A stretch of 64,000 nt of DNA from JACVRM01 sp963817375 (GTDB taxonomy: Bacteria > Actinomycetota > Thermoleophilia > Gaiellales > Gaiellaceae), in the NCBI GenBank assembly GCA_963817375.1, contig CAWFOB010000002.1, positions 248,001 to 312,000 on the forward strand. The letters run 5' to 3'. A program made the position numbers and the translations under genes. Numbering within the stretch: the stretch's first letter is position 1; each line of letters starts with the position of its first letter. A model generated the notes under the pieces. It made no database searches. It had not been told where the DNA came from and was given only the letters and a program-made list of their open reading frames with translations. This document shows positions 53,299 through 62,200 of this stretch, in pieces.

Positions 53299-54123
53299 TT
53301 GGCCGTTCGCGCAGCAGATCTGCCGAGCACCCGCGTGAGGAGGCCTTCGGGCCTCCTCACGCAGGGTGTGGCAATCGGCTACCTGAGCGTCATCGTCCTG
53401 CTCCCGCTGGCGGCGCTGACGTGGAAGGCCGGTCAGGGCGGCTGGTCGAGCTTCTGGGATGCGATCACTGCCCCGGAGGCCGTGGCGGCGCTGAAGCTGA
53501 CCCTCGTCGTGTCGGCGCTCGTGGCGCTGATCAACGCCGTCATGGGGACGGTGATCGCATGGATGCTCGTACGCGACACGTTCCCGGGGCGCCGGTTCGT
53601 CGACGCGATCATCGACCTGCCGTTCGCGCTGCCCACGATCGTCGCCGGTCTGACGCTGCTCGCCCTCTACGGGCCGAACGGCCCCACTCCGATCGACATC
53701 GCGTTCACGCGCACGGCGGTGCTCGTGTCGCTGCTCTTCGTGACCGTCCCGTTCGTCATCCGGACCGTGCAGCCGGTGCTGATCGAGCTCGACCGCGAGA
53801 CCGAGGAGGCCGCGCAATCGCTCGGCGCGTCGGCGTTCACGACCTTCCGGCGCGTGGTCTTCCCGGTGATCTTCCCGGCGATCCTGTCGGGCGTCGCGCT
53901 CGCGTACGCGCGCGCCGTCGGCGAGTTCGGCGCGGTCGTGCTGATCACGGGCAACCTGCCCTTCAAGACCGAGGTGCTCTCGGTCTACATCTTCGGCCGC
54001 ATCGAGAGCGGCGACCCGAGCTCGGCGGCCGCGGTCTCCGTGCTCGTGCTCGCGATCTCACTGGCCGTCCTGCTCGGCATCGGCGCGCTGCGTCGCCGCT
54101 TCACGAGGTGGGAGCATGCTTAG
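53299..54123 (+). CDS. cysT: Sulfate ABC transporter permease CysT
   Basis: 274 residues from TTG 53299, three bases after cysP; GTG 53335 and GTG 53368 are in-frame alternatives. Six helices with the EAA loop IELDRETEEAAQSLGASAFTTF. Family features: DLPFALPTIVAGLTLLALYG and RAVGEFGAVVLITGN. It forms the channel with CysW. A perfect 13-bp hairpin lies inside its first codons (53333-53362). The 3' end overlaps cysW by 8 bases. Confidence 0.93.
   Translation: MAVRAADLPSTRVRRPSGLLTQGVAIGYLSVIVLLPLAALTWKAGQGGWSSFWDAITAPEAVAALKLTLVVSALVALINAVMGTVIAWMLVRDTFPGRRFVDAIIDLPFALPTIVAGLTLLALYGPNGPTPIDIAFTRTAVLVSLLFVTVPFVIRTVQPVLIELDRETEEAAQSLGASAFTTFRRVVFPVIFPAILSGVALAYARAVGEFGAVVLITGNLPFKTEVLSVYIFGRIESGDPSSAAAVSVLVLAISLAVLLGIGALRRRFTRWEHA
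53333..53362 (+). promoter_or_regulatory. Perfect 13-bp UUCG-tetraloop hairpin inside the start of cysT
   Basis: GCGTGAGGAGGCC (53333-53345) pairs with GGCCTCCTCACGC (53350-53362) around TTCG. It sits 37 bases after the cysP stop, within codons 12-22 of cysT. No U-run follows. Confidence 0.7.
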
Positions 54124-54907
54124 CCGCTGGCTGATCCGGGTCGCAGGCCTCGGCTACCTGGCGCTGATCCTGGCGGCGCCGGTCGGGCTCATCTTCTACC
54201 GCGCCTTCGAGCATGGGATCGGCCCGGCCTGGGATGCCATCACGTCGCCCGACGCGGTGCACGCGCTGAAGGTGACGCTCGAGATCGCGATCATCGCCGT
54301 GCCTGCGAACACGATCTTCGGGATCCTCTGCGCGCTGGCGATCGTCCGCTACCCGATCCGTGGCAGCGGCCTGCTGAACGCCTTCGTGGATCTGCCGCTC
54401 GCGCTCTCGCCGGTCGTCGTCGGGCTCTCGTTCCTGCTCCTGTACGGCCAGCAGGGCTGGTTCGGGCCGTGGCTGTCCGCCCACGGCGTCGACATCGTTT
54501 TCGCGCTGCCCGGAATGATCCTCGTGACGATCTTCATCTCGCTTCCGTTCGTGGTGCGGGAGGTCGTGCCGGTGCTGCGCGAGATCGGCACCGACCAGGA
54601 GCAGGCGGCCGAGACGCTCGGCGCCTCGCCATGGCAGACGTTCCGCCGCATTACGCTGCCGGCGATCCGCTGGGCCGTCGTCTACGGCATCGTGCTGACC
54701 ACCGCCCGCGCGCTCGGCGAGTTCGGCGCGGTCAGCGTCATGTCAGGCCGCATCGTCGGCAAGACCGAGACGATGACGTTGCACGTCGAGAACGCGTACC
54801 AGAACTTCGATTACACGGCTGCCTACGCTTCCTCGGTCGTGCTCGCACTCGTGGCGATCTTTACGCTCACGCTCATGACCGCGTTCCGGCCCAGGCAGGG
54901 CCGCTGA
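54116..54907 (+). CDS. cysW: Sulfate ABC transporter permease CysW
   Basis: 263 residues from ATG 54116, overlapping the cysT stop by 8 bases. Six helices with EAA loop REIGTDQEQAAETLGASPWQTF, DLPLALSPVVVGLSFLLLYG and RALGEFGAVSVMSG. It ends TLTLMTAFRPRQGR. Paired with CysT and CysA; its stop shares one base with the cysA start (TGATG). Confidence 0.93.
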   Translation: MLSRWLIRVAGLGYLALILAAPVGLIFYRAFEHGIGPAWDAITSPDAVHALKVTLEIAIIAVPANTIFGILCALAIVRYPIRGSGLLNAFVDLPLALSPVVVGLSFLLLYGQQGWFGPWLSAHGVDIVFALPGMILVTIFISLPFVVREVVPVLREIGTDQEQAAETLGASPWQTFRRITLPAIRWAVVYGIVLTTARALGEFGAVSVMSGRIVGKTETMTLHVENAYQNFDYTAAYASSVVLALVAIFTLTLMTAFRPRQGR

Positions 54908-55857
54908 TGGCCATCGCCGTCCGCCGCGTCACGAAGCGCTTCGGCGACTTCACGGCGCTCGACAACGTCTCGCTGGCGATCCCGGGCGGGTCGCTGACCG
55001 CGCTGCTCGGGCCTTCCGGGAGCGGCAAGTCGACGCTGCTGCGCATCATCGCCGGCCTCGAGCAGCCCGACGAGGGCGACGTCAACATCCTCGGCGAGGA
55101 CGCGACCGGAGTGCCGGCGCGCAAGCGCGGCGTCGGCTTCGTATTCCAGCACTACGCCGCGTTCAAGCACATGACGGTCGAGAAGAACATCGCGTTCGGC
55201 CTCGACATCCGTAAGCGCCCGAAGGCGGAGACGAGGCAGCGGGTGGGGGAGCTGCTCGAGCTCGTCCAGCTCCAGGGGCTCGCGAAGCGGTACCCGTCGC
55301 AGCTCTCGGGCGGCCAGCGCCAGCGCATGGCGCTCGCGCGCGCGCTCGCGATCGAGCCGAGGGTCCTGCTCCTCGACGAGCCGTTCGGTGCGCTCGACGC
55401 GCGCGTGCGCAAGGAGCTGCGCGCGTGGCTGCGGCGGCTCCACGAAGAGGTGCACGTGACGACCGTGTTCGTGACGCACGACCAGGAGGAGGCGATGGAG
55501 GTCGCCGACCGGATCGCGGTCATGAACGAGGGCCGGATCGAGCAGGTCGGCAAGCCGCGCGACCTCTACGAGCACCCGGCGAACGAGTTCGTCATGACCT
55601 TCGTCGGCCCCGTCGCCCGCCTCGGCGGCGAGTACGTGCGCCCGCACGACCTCGAGCTGACGCTGGAGCCGAACGGGACGACCGAGCGCGCGACGGTCGA
55701 GCGGGTCGTGCACCTCGGCTTCGAGGTGCGCGTCGAGCTGCGGCTCGCCGGCGGCGAGGAGGTCTACGTGCAGGCGACGCGGTCCCAGGCCGAGGAGCTC
55801 GACTTGAGCGACGGCCAGACGGTCTACGTCCGGCCGACGACGCCTGCAGTGGTCTAG
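54907..55857 (+). CDS. cysA: Sulfate ABC transporter ATP-binding protein
   Basis: 316 residues from ATG 54907. Walker A GPSGSGKST, Q-loop FVFQHYAAFKHMT, signature LSGGQRQRMALARALA, Walker B LLLDEPFGALDA and switch histidine in FVTHDQEEAMEVADR. A C-terminal TOBE-like domain (VRPHDLELTLEPNG to the end) is typical of CysA. It is somewhat shorter than E. coli CysA (365). It completes the sulfate importer and ends the sulfur island; the next gene has its own ribosome-binding site after 96 bases. Confidence 0.94.
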   Translation: MAIAVRRVTKRFGDFTALDNVSLAIPGGSLTALLGPSGSGKSTLLRIIAGLEQPDEGDVNILGEDATGVPARKRGVGFVFQHYAAFKHMTVEKNIAFGLDIRKRPKAETRQRVGELLELVQLQGLAKRYPSQLSGGQRQRMALARALAIEPRVLLLDEPFGALDARVRKELRAWLRRLHEEVHVTTVFVTHDQEEAMEVADRIAVMNEGRIEQVGKPRDLYEHPANEFVMTFVGPVARLGGEYVRPHDLELTLEPNGTTERATVERVVHLGFEVRVELRLAGGEEVYVQATRSQAEELDLSDGQTVYVRPTTPAVV

Positions 55858-55953
55858 AGTTCGACTGCTTGCGCGATGAGGCTCGCGCCCAACCGCCCCT
55901 AGAGGGCTGATGGCCTCTACCGAACGTCAATCGACGCGAAGTGGAGGTCAGGT

Positions 55954-57117
55954 GTGGATCCGGTTCAGCTTGGCGCAGTTCTCGCAGTCGCCGTGCTCGT
56001 CGCGAGCATGGTGTCGGTCGAGCTCGGCATCACTGTCGCGCTCATCGAGCTCAGCTTCGGGATCGTCCTCGGCAACGTCTTCAACATCTCGAGCCAGGAG
56101 TGGCTCGACTTCATCGCCTCGTTCGGCTCGATCGTCCTCACGTTCCTCGCCGGGATGGAGGTCGATCCCGCATACATGCGGCGACGGCTCGAGGCGTCCG
56201 TCGGGATCGGCGTGTCCTCGTTCGCGGGGCCCTTCGTCGTGGCCTCGCTGGTCGCCTACCTCGCGCTGGGCTGGACGGCGAAGGCGTCCCTGATCGCCGG
56301 CACCGCGCTCTCGACGACGTCGCTCGCCGTCGTCTACGCGGTGCTGGTCGAACGCAGCCTCACCAACGTCGGCATCGGGAAGCTGCTGATGAGCGCGACC
56401 TTCGTCACCGACCTGTGCACGGCGCTCGCGCTCTCGGCGATCTTCATCAAGCCCAACATCTGGTACCCGCTGTTCCTCGTCGTCTCGGTGGCGCTGATCC
56501 TCACCCTCCCGCGCATCGCACCGTGGTTCTTCGGGCGCTACGGCGACCGGGTGATCGAACCCGAGATCAAGCTCGTGTTCGCCTGTCTGCTCCTCCTGAT
56601 GGTGCTGGCGAACGCGTCGAACGGCCACGCCGTTCTGCCGGCGTTCGTCCTCGGCCTCGTCATGAGCCGGCACTACGCCGAGCACCGTGAGGAGCAGAAG
56701 CGGCTCCGAGTCGTCGCGTTCGCGTTCCTGACGCCGTTCTTCTTCCTGAAGGGAGGGCTGAACGTGTCGCTCTCGGCCGTGTTCGCGAACCTCGGGCTGC
56801 TCGCGATTCTCCTTGCCGCCAAGATCGTGCCGAAGGTCGCCTTCGTGCTGCCGCTCGCGCGTCGCGCTGCGCGGCCGCATGCGACGTTCGCGACCCTGTT
56901 GATGAGCACCGGGCTCACCTTCGGGACGATCTCGTCCCTGTACGGGCTGAACGCCGGGATCATCGACAAGACGCAGTTCTCGCTGCTGATCACCGTCGTC
57001 GTGCTCTCGGCCGTCGTCCCGACCGCGATCGCGGAGCGCTGGTTCCTGCCGGACGCGGACGAGGAGCGCCGAGTCGATCGCCGTCACGCGTACGAGCAGG
57101 CAGAGGAGTACGTCTAG
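55954..57117 (+). CDS. Cation:proton antiporter (CPA2, KefB/Na+-H+ exchanger family)
   Basis: 387 residues from GTG 55954 with GGAGGT 8 bases upstream. About 11-12 helices with the family's unwound-helix elements LAGMEVDPAYMRRRL and LIAGTALSTTSLAVVYAVL, and FVLGLVMSRHYAEHREEQKR. There is no C-terminal RCK/TrkA-N domain, so it is the short antiporter form. Probably exchanges Na+ or K+ for H+. The C-terminal end (DEERRVDRRHAYEQAEEYV) is cytoplasmic. It stops in a CTAG shared with the convergent marR gene. Confidence 0.9.
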   Translation: MDPVQLGAVLAVAVLVASMVSVELGITVALIELSFGIVLGNVFNISSQEWLDFIASFGSIVLTFLAGMEVDPAYMRRRLEASVGIGVSSFAGPFVVASLVAYLALGWTAKASLIAGTALSTTSLAVVYAVLVERSLTNVGIGKLLMSATFVTDLCTALALSAIFIKPNIWYPLFLVVSVALILTLPRIAPWFFGRYGDRVIEPEIKLVFACLLLLMVLANASNGHAVLPAFVLGLVMSRHYAEHREEQKRLRVVAFAFLTPFFFLKGGLNVSLSAVFANLGLLAILLAAKIVPKVAFVLPLARRAARPHATFATLLMSTGLTFGTISSLYGLNAGIIDKTQFSLLITVVVLSAVVPTAIAERWFLPDADEERRVDRRHAYEQAEEYV

Positions 57118-57602
57118 CCGGGCGGGCGGTGCGGGAGAGGCGGCCGCGGCGGGCGCCGCGGCGGAGGGACACCGGCGAGCAGCTCCTCGACTCGGGGAAG
57201 GAGTCGGGTCAGCGCGTCGGTCTCCGGTCGAGGGAGATCGCCGAGCAGCTCAGCCAGGCGGGCGTGCACGAGCCGCTCCGCCGACTCCAGCGCGAGCGTC
57301 CCGGTCGTGGTCGGGGCGAGCAGCTGGCGGCGGCGATCCTCTGCCGGGCGTGTTTCGACGAGGCCGGCTCCGACCATTGCGCTCAGGAGCTGCGACACAG
57401 CCGCTCCCGAGACGCCGGTCCGGAGCGCGAGCTCTGAGGCGGATACGTCTTCGCGCGCGATCGACTGCAGCGCGACGAACTGCGACACGGTCAGCGGCGG
57501 CTCGTGGCCGGCGAGCAGCCGCTCCATCCACCGCGTCACGAGTGGGGCGAGCGCCGCCAGGGCGACGGCGGCATCGGTTTGCCGCTGGCGAGGTCGTGGC
57601 AT
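57114..57602 (-). CDS. MarR family transcriptional regulator
   Basis: 162 residues from ATG 57602. Winged helix-turn-helix with LTVSQFVALQSIAREDVSAS, LALRTGVSGAAVSQLLSAM recognition region and the wing LVETRPAEDRRRQLL. The last 25 residues are proline/arginine-rich and atypical. It is divergent from the ArsB-like permease with only 16 bases between the start codons, which contain a palindrome. So it very probably represses itself and the permease, with an unknown ligand relieving repression. Confidence 0.92.
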   Translation of the reverse strand: MPRPRQRQTDAAVALAALAPLVTRWMERLLAGHEPPLTVSQFVALQSIAREDVSASELALRTGVSGAAVSQLLSAMVGAGLVETRPAEDRRRQLLAPTTTGTLALESAERLVHARLAELLGDLPRPETDALTRLLPRVEELLAGVPPPRRPPRPPLPHRPPG

Positions 57603-57604
57603 AG

Positions 57605-57618
57605 TTAAGTAAACTTAA
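57605..57618. promoter_or_regulatory. MarR operator candidate between divergent starts
   Basis: TTAAGT (57605-57610) AA ACTTAA (57613-57618): perfect 6-bp arms in an otherwise GC-rich region, filling the space between the marR ATG (57602) and GTG 57619. A dimeric MarR protein bound here would block both genes. Confidence 0.65.
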
Positions 57619-58788
57619 GTGATAACAGGACTTATCTTTCACGGGATCCTCGCAGGCGGCGCGGTCGCCGCGGTCGCCATCCGGCCACAGAGCTCCAGGG
57701 TCGCGGCGGCCGTTCTGCTCCTTGCGCTGGTCGAGCTCGCTCGTGGAGGCGTCCTCGAGCCGGTCGCTGTCGTCCTGCCGCTGCTCGTCTTCCTCACGGC
57801 CGCTCTGACCCTGGCCGTGCTCGTGGAACGGGTCGGACTGACCCGCGCGGCGGCCGTCACCCTGGCGCATGCGGCGCGCGGCCGGTACCTGCGGCTCTAC
57901 TGCCTGGTGTGCGGGCTCTGCTTCGCGCTGACCGCCGTCGTCTCGCTGGACGGCGCCGTCGTGCTGATGGTGCCGCTCGTCCTCGTCCTCGCCCGCGAGC
58001 ACGACGTCCCGTTGGCGCCGTTCTTCGGCGGCGTCGTCAGCGTGGCAAACGCCGGCTCGATCGCCGTTCCGCAGGGCAATCCGACCAACCTCGTCGTGAT
58101 GCAGCAGCTTGGCGTCTCGCCGGTCGCCTTCGCCGCGCACATGGCCGTGCCCGCCCTGGCGGCGGCGGCACTGTGCGCCGGCGCTACAGCGCTCCGCGAC
58201 CGCCGCGTCCTGACCCGGAGGTACCCGGCTGCGGATGGGCGGCGTGCGGCGCTCACCCGCGAGCAGCGCCGCGCGGCCGCAGCGCTGGCCGCGGCCGGCC
58301 TCGCCGCGTGGGCCGCGCCGCTGCTGTCGATCGCGCCCTGCTGGCCGTTCGCAGTCGTGGTCGGGGCGTTCCTCCTGCTCAGCCGCGACCGTCCCCGGTT
58401 GTTCGTACCGTGGCGCATCGCCGCGCAGGTCATGGGGCTCCTCGTCCTCCTGTTGGCACTCGGCGTCCACGTCACGAGCAGCTCGAGCGCCACGCTGCCG
58501 GTGATGCTCGTCACCGCGCTCGGTGTCGGGGCCGCAGCGGCGCTCATGAACAACCTGCCGATCAGCGCGAGCGTCGCTGGCCTGCTCGCCGGCGCGCCGA
58601 GCGCCTATGCCGCGTCGATAGGGCTCGCCGTCGGCGGCCTCGCCATGCCGCAGGGATCGGTGGCGACGCTCATCGCGATCGATCTCGCCGGGCCGTCCGC
58701 GCCGCGCCTCCCCGTGCGCCGCTCTGCGCCGCTGGCGGCGAGTGCGATCGTCCTCGCGACGCTGCTCGCCTGGGTCAGCCTGCGCTGA
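57619..58788 (+). CDS. ArsB/NhaD superfamily anion or ion permease
   Basis: 389 residues from GTG 57619. About 10-11 helices. VVSLDGAVVLMVPLVLVLA and the loop VANAGSIAVPQGNPTNLVVMQQLG correspond to the conserved NxGSxxTPxGNPQN-type segment of ArsB/SLC13 ion transporters; a second re-entrant element is in LMNNLPISASVAGLLAG. It may export arsenite or another oxyanion, but no arsR, arsC or ArsA is present. The MarR regulator and operator upstream suggest induction by a toxic or phenolic compound. It overlaps the convergent macro-domain gene by 14 bases. Confidence 0.85.
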   Translation: MITGLIFHGILAGGAVAAVAIRPQSSRVAAAVLLLALVELARGGVLEPVAVVLPLLVFLTAALTLAVLVERVGLTRAAAVTLAHAARGRYLRLYCLVCGLCFALTAVVSLDGAVVLMVPLVLVLAREHDVPLAPFFGGVVSVANAGSIAVPQGNPTNLVVMQQLGVSPVAFAAHMAVPALAAAALCAGATALRDRRVLTRRYPAADGRRAALTREQRRAAAALAAAGLAAWAAPLLSIAPCWPFAVVVGAFLLLSRDRPRLFVPWRIAAQVMGLLVLLLALGVHVTSSSSATLPVMLVTALGVGAAAALMNNLPISASVAGLLAGAPSAYAASIGLAVGGLAMPQGSVATLIAIDLAGPSAPRLPVRRSAPLAASAIVLATLLAWVSLR

Positions 58789-59259
58789 ACGCGGCCTCGG
58801 CCTCGCGGCCGTAGACCGCCACGACTACGCGCTCGAGCGAGCGCGGCTCGTACGCACTGATGACGCCGAGCATCGCGCCGGGCGCAGTCCGCCGACGGGG
58901 ATCCCGCCGACGCCGGTCCCGAACGCCGGCAGCGCGACCGACCGGGCGCCGAGCTCGTCCGCGACCTCGAGGCAGCTCCGCGTCGTCTGCGCGATCAGCT
59001 CCGTCGAGGTCCGCAGGTCCTGGCCCATGACGGCGCCGTGGATGACGTGCGCGGCAGCCAGCCGCCCGCCCGACGTCGCAACGGCGGACCCGACCGGGAT
59101 CGGCCCCTTCGCCACGGCCTCGCGCTCGATCTCGTCGCCGCCCGCGCGCTTGATCGCGCCCGCGACGCCAGCGCCCATCCAGAGGTGGTCGTTCGCCGCG
59201 TTCGCGATCGCGTCCACCTCGAGCTGCGTGATGTCGCCGTCGACGATCTCGGCGTTCAC
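58775..59259 (-). CDS. Macro-domain (ADP-ribose-binding) protein; frame broken near 58874-58894
   Basis: Starts GTG 59259 (GTGA overlap with the upstream fusion gene). VNAEIVDGDITQLEVDAIAN, AANDHLWMGAGVAGAIKRAG, HVIHGAVMG and VALPAFGTGVGGIPV are macro-domain hallmarks for binding ADP-ribose or O-acetyl-ADP-ribose. After GIPV the frame is lost; the real C-terminus is AMLGVISAYEPRSLERVVV, then AVYGREAEAAFSAG, ending at TGA 58775. Restoring one CG at 58888-58894 and another at 58874-58877 gives GIPVGADCARRAML and 489 bases (162 residues). Probably a small ADP-ribose-metabolite hydrolase. Confidence 0.82.
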
Positions 59260-62200
59260 GGCCGCTCGACCACCAGGTCGGCGAACGACGACGACGACTT
59301 GCCGAACTCCCACCACCCGTGCACCCACGGCTTCACGTACGCCACGTTGCGACCGTAGACGAGCGGGATGCACGCCACCTGCTCGACCACCGCGACGCGG
59401 TCGGCTTCGTGGAACAGCTCCAGCCGCGTGCGGCCGTTGCGCTCGCGCCGCGCCCGCTCGATCAGGTCGTCGAACGCCGCGTTCGAGAAGCCGCCCTCGT
59501 TCGTCCGGCTGTCCGAGTGGAAGAGCAGGCGCAGGAAGTACTCGGGGTCGGCATAGCCCGGGAACCAGCCCGTCACGCGCAGGTAGGCCTTGTCGGCGCG
59601 GCCGCCGACCTCCATCGCCTCCTCGCGCTGCCACGACCAGTGGCGGATGGCGACCCCTGCGCCGAAGACGTCCTCCCACCCCGCGGCGATGACGCCGAGG
59701 AGCTCCTCCCAGACCAGCATCCCGGCCAGCTCGAGCTCGCCGTCGAAGCCGGACTGCGCGAGCTCCGCGCGCGCGAGGTCGGGGTCGTAGCGCAGCGCGA
59801 TGTCGGGCGTGTGCCCCTGGAGCGCGGGCGGGACGACGCCGCCGGTGGCGACGACGAGGTTCGCCGCGGCCGCCGCGGCGAGCGCGTCGCGGTCGATCGC
59901 GTGCGCGAGCGCGCGTCGCAGGTGGATGTTCGACACCGCCGGGTGCGAGTGGTCGAAGCGGAGGTACGCCGACCACGCCGCCGGGCCGAGGCTGGCGTCC
60001 GGGTGCACCGCGCCCGGCATGAGATCCGCGAGCTTCGGCGTGTAGCGGACCGTGATCATGTCCGAGGCGCCCTCGTCGTAGGAGGGCAGCGCATCCGCGA
60101 TCGCCGTGCGGAAGAACTCGAGCCGCCGCACGTTGCCCGGGCGCGCGATCGGCTCCCCCTCGCGCCGCTCCAGCACGAGCAGGTCATCGGTGCGCTCGAC
60201 GGTGCGAAACGGGCCGCTCACGACCTGCGCGTCCGGCTCGGTCCACCCGGCGCCGACAGCGTGCCGCGGTTGAGGCCCGCCGTCGGGGCGGTTCATGACG
60301 CTCATGAAGTACGGCGCGGGCGCGACCAGCCGGAACTCGACGGTGCGGTCGTCGAGCGCGCGCACGCCGATGCGATCGGCGTCGCTCGACTGACCGAGGT
60401 AGTACTCCTGCCCGTTCTCCAGGACGAAGTAGATGGCGACGGACGAGCCGGGGCTGGCGGGATCCAGCACGCGCTTGATGCCGAACTCGACGTCGTGCGC
60501 GGTCAGCGGCGTGCCGTCCGACCAGGTCAGCCCCTCGCGCAGGCAAAAGACGTACCGGAGCCCGTCGTCGGAGATCTCCCAGCGCTCGGCGAGGGCCGGC
60601 ACGATCGTCCGCTCCGGCCACGCCTCGACGAGCCGGTCGAAGAGCTGCATGCAGAGCTGGATGTTCGGCCACGCGATCGCCGACTTCGGGTCGGAGTCGT
60701 TCGGCAGGAAGCTGGTTCCGACGCGCAGCGTCGCGGTCGGCGCCGACGCCGGCGGCGCCGGCGGCGTCCACAGCGAGAACGCCCGCTGGTAGGCGTCGTT
60801 CGCCTCCGCGAAGCGGAGGTCCGTGTGGAGCGCGAGCGCCAGCTTGAAGAGCGCCAGCGCCATCTCCTGCCGCTCGCCGCGCGCCTCGAGCAGCGGCAGC
60901 AGCGCCCGGTAGTGCTCGACCGCCTCGTCGAGCGCCCACTCCTGCCGAGCCCGGTCGGCCGCGCGGGTCAGGTACGCGATCGCCTTGTCGTCGTCCGCGG
61001 CCGCAAGCCAGTGGTAGGCGAGCAGCCCGACGACCTCGTCGGTATTGCCCGCGTGCTGCCGCTCGAGCCACTCGGCGGCGCGCCGGTGGAGATCGGTCCT
61101 CGTCTCCCCGACGAGCATCCGGTACGCGGCCTCCTGGATGAGCGCGTGCTTGAACCGGTACTCGGGCTGCGGCCAGCGCCGCTCGGTGCGGATCAGGTCG
61201 AGCCGCTGGAGCTCGTGCAGCGCGTCGCGCACCTCGCCGTTCAGTGAGGTCACGCCCTCGAGCAACGCCAGGCCGAAGCGCCGCCCGAGCGCCGCCGCCG
61301 CCGTGAGCACGCCATGCGTCGTCGCGTCGAGCCGGTCGATGCGCGCGACGATCACGCGCTCGACCGTCTGCGGGATCTCGACCGCCACCTCGTGATCGAA
61401 GCGCCAGCCGCCCTCGTCGCGCGCGAGCGCTCCCGCGTCGATGAGGGAGCGGACGAGCTCCTCGAGGAAGAACGGGTTGCCCTCGGCCTGCGCGAGGATC
61501 CGGCGGGCGAGCTCGTCGGGCAGCGTGCCCGCGCCGGTGAGCGACTCGAGCAGCTCGCGCTCCGCGTCTCCCGACAGCGGCTCCAGCGCCAGCTCGCGAT
61601 CGAGGTGCGGGTACTCGCGCGCCGCGAGCTCCTTCAGCGCCCAGCACGGGTGGTCGCGCTCCTCGCGCATGGAGAGCACGAGCAGGACGGCCGCGTCCTC
61701 CGTCAGCGGCAGCGTGCGCTCGGCCAGCTGCACCGACGTCGGGTCGGCCCAGTGCAGGTCCTCGATCGCGCACACGACCGGGCCGTCCTCTGCGAGCCGG
61801 GCCAGGAGCGCGCCGAGCACCTCGAACGTGCGGTACTGGAGCGCCTCCGGCGAGAGCGCGTCGACGCGCGCCGCCGCGTCCGGCTCGAGCGTCACGCCGA
61901 GCACGGAGCCGAGGTACGGGTAGATCTCGCCGGCGCGCGCGCCGAACAGCTCCTCGATCCGCCGGCGCAGCAGGACGCGGACGCGCAGCTCGGGCTCCTC
62001 GACCGACACGCCGAGCCAGGCGCGCAGCAGGTCGCGGAACGGCCAGAGCGGGAGCGATTCGCCGTACGAGATGCAGCGCCCCTCGAGCCACACGGGCTGC
62101 GCTCCCTCGACCTGCTCCTCGTCGAAGCGGCGGTGCAGCTCTCCGAGCAGGCGGCTCTTGCCGATGCCGGCCTCGCCGGTGAGGACGAGCACCCCGCCGT

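Noticed and set aside
53333..53362. Rho-independent terminator after cysP
   Set aside because: No U-run follows and the hairpin lies within the cysT frame of a tightly packed operon; it is recorded as a regulatory hairpin instead.
57619..58788. Arsenic resistance operon
   Set aside because: The permease is only distantly ArsB-like and no arsR, arsC, arsA or arsM gene is present; the adjacent regulator is MarR type.
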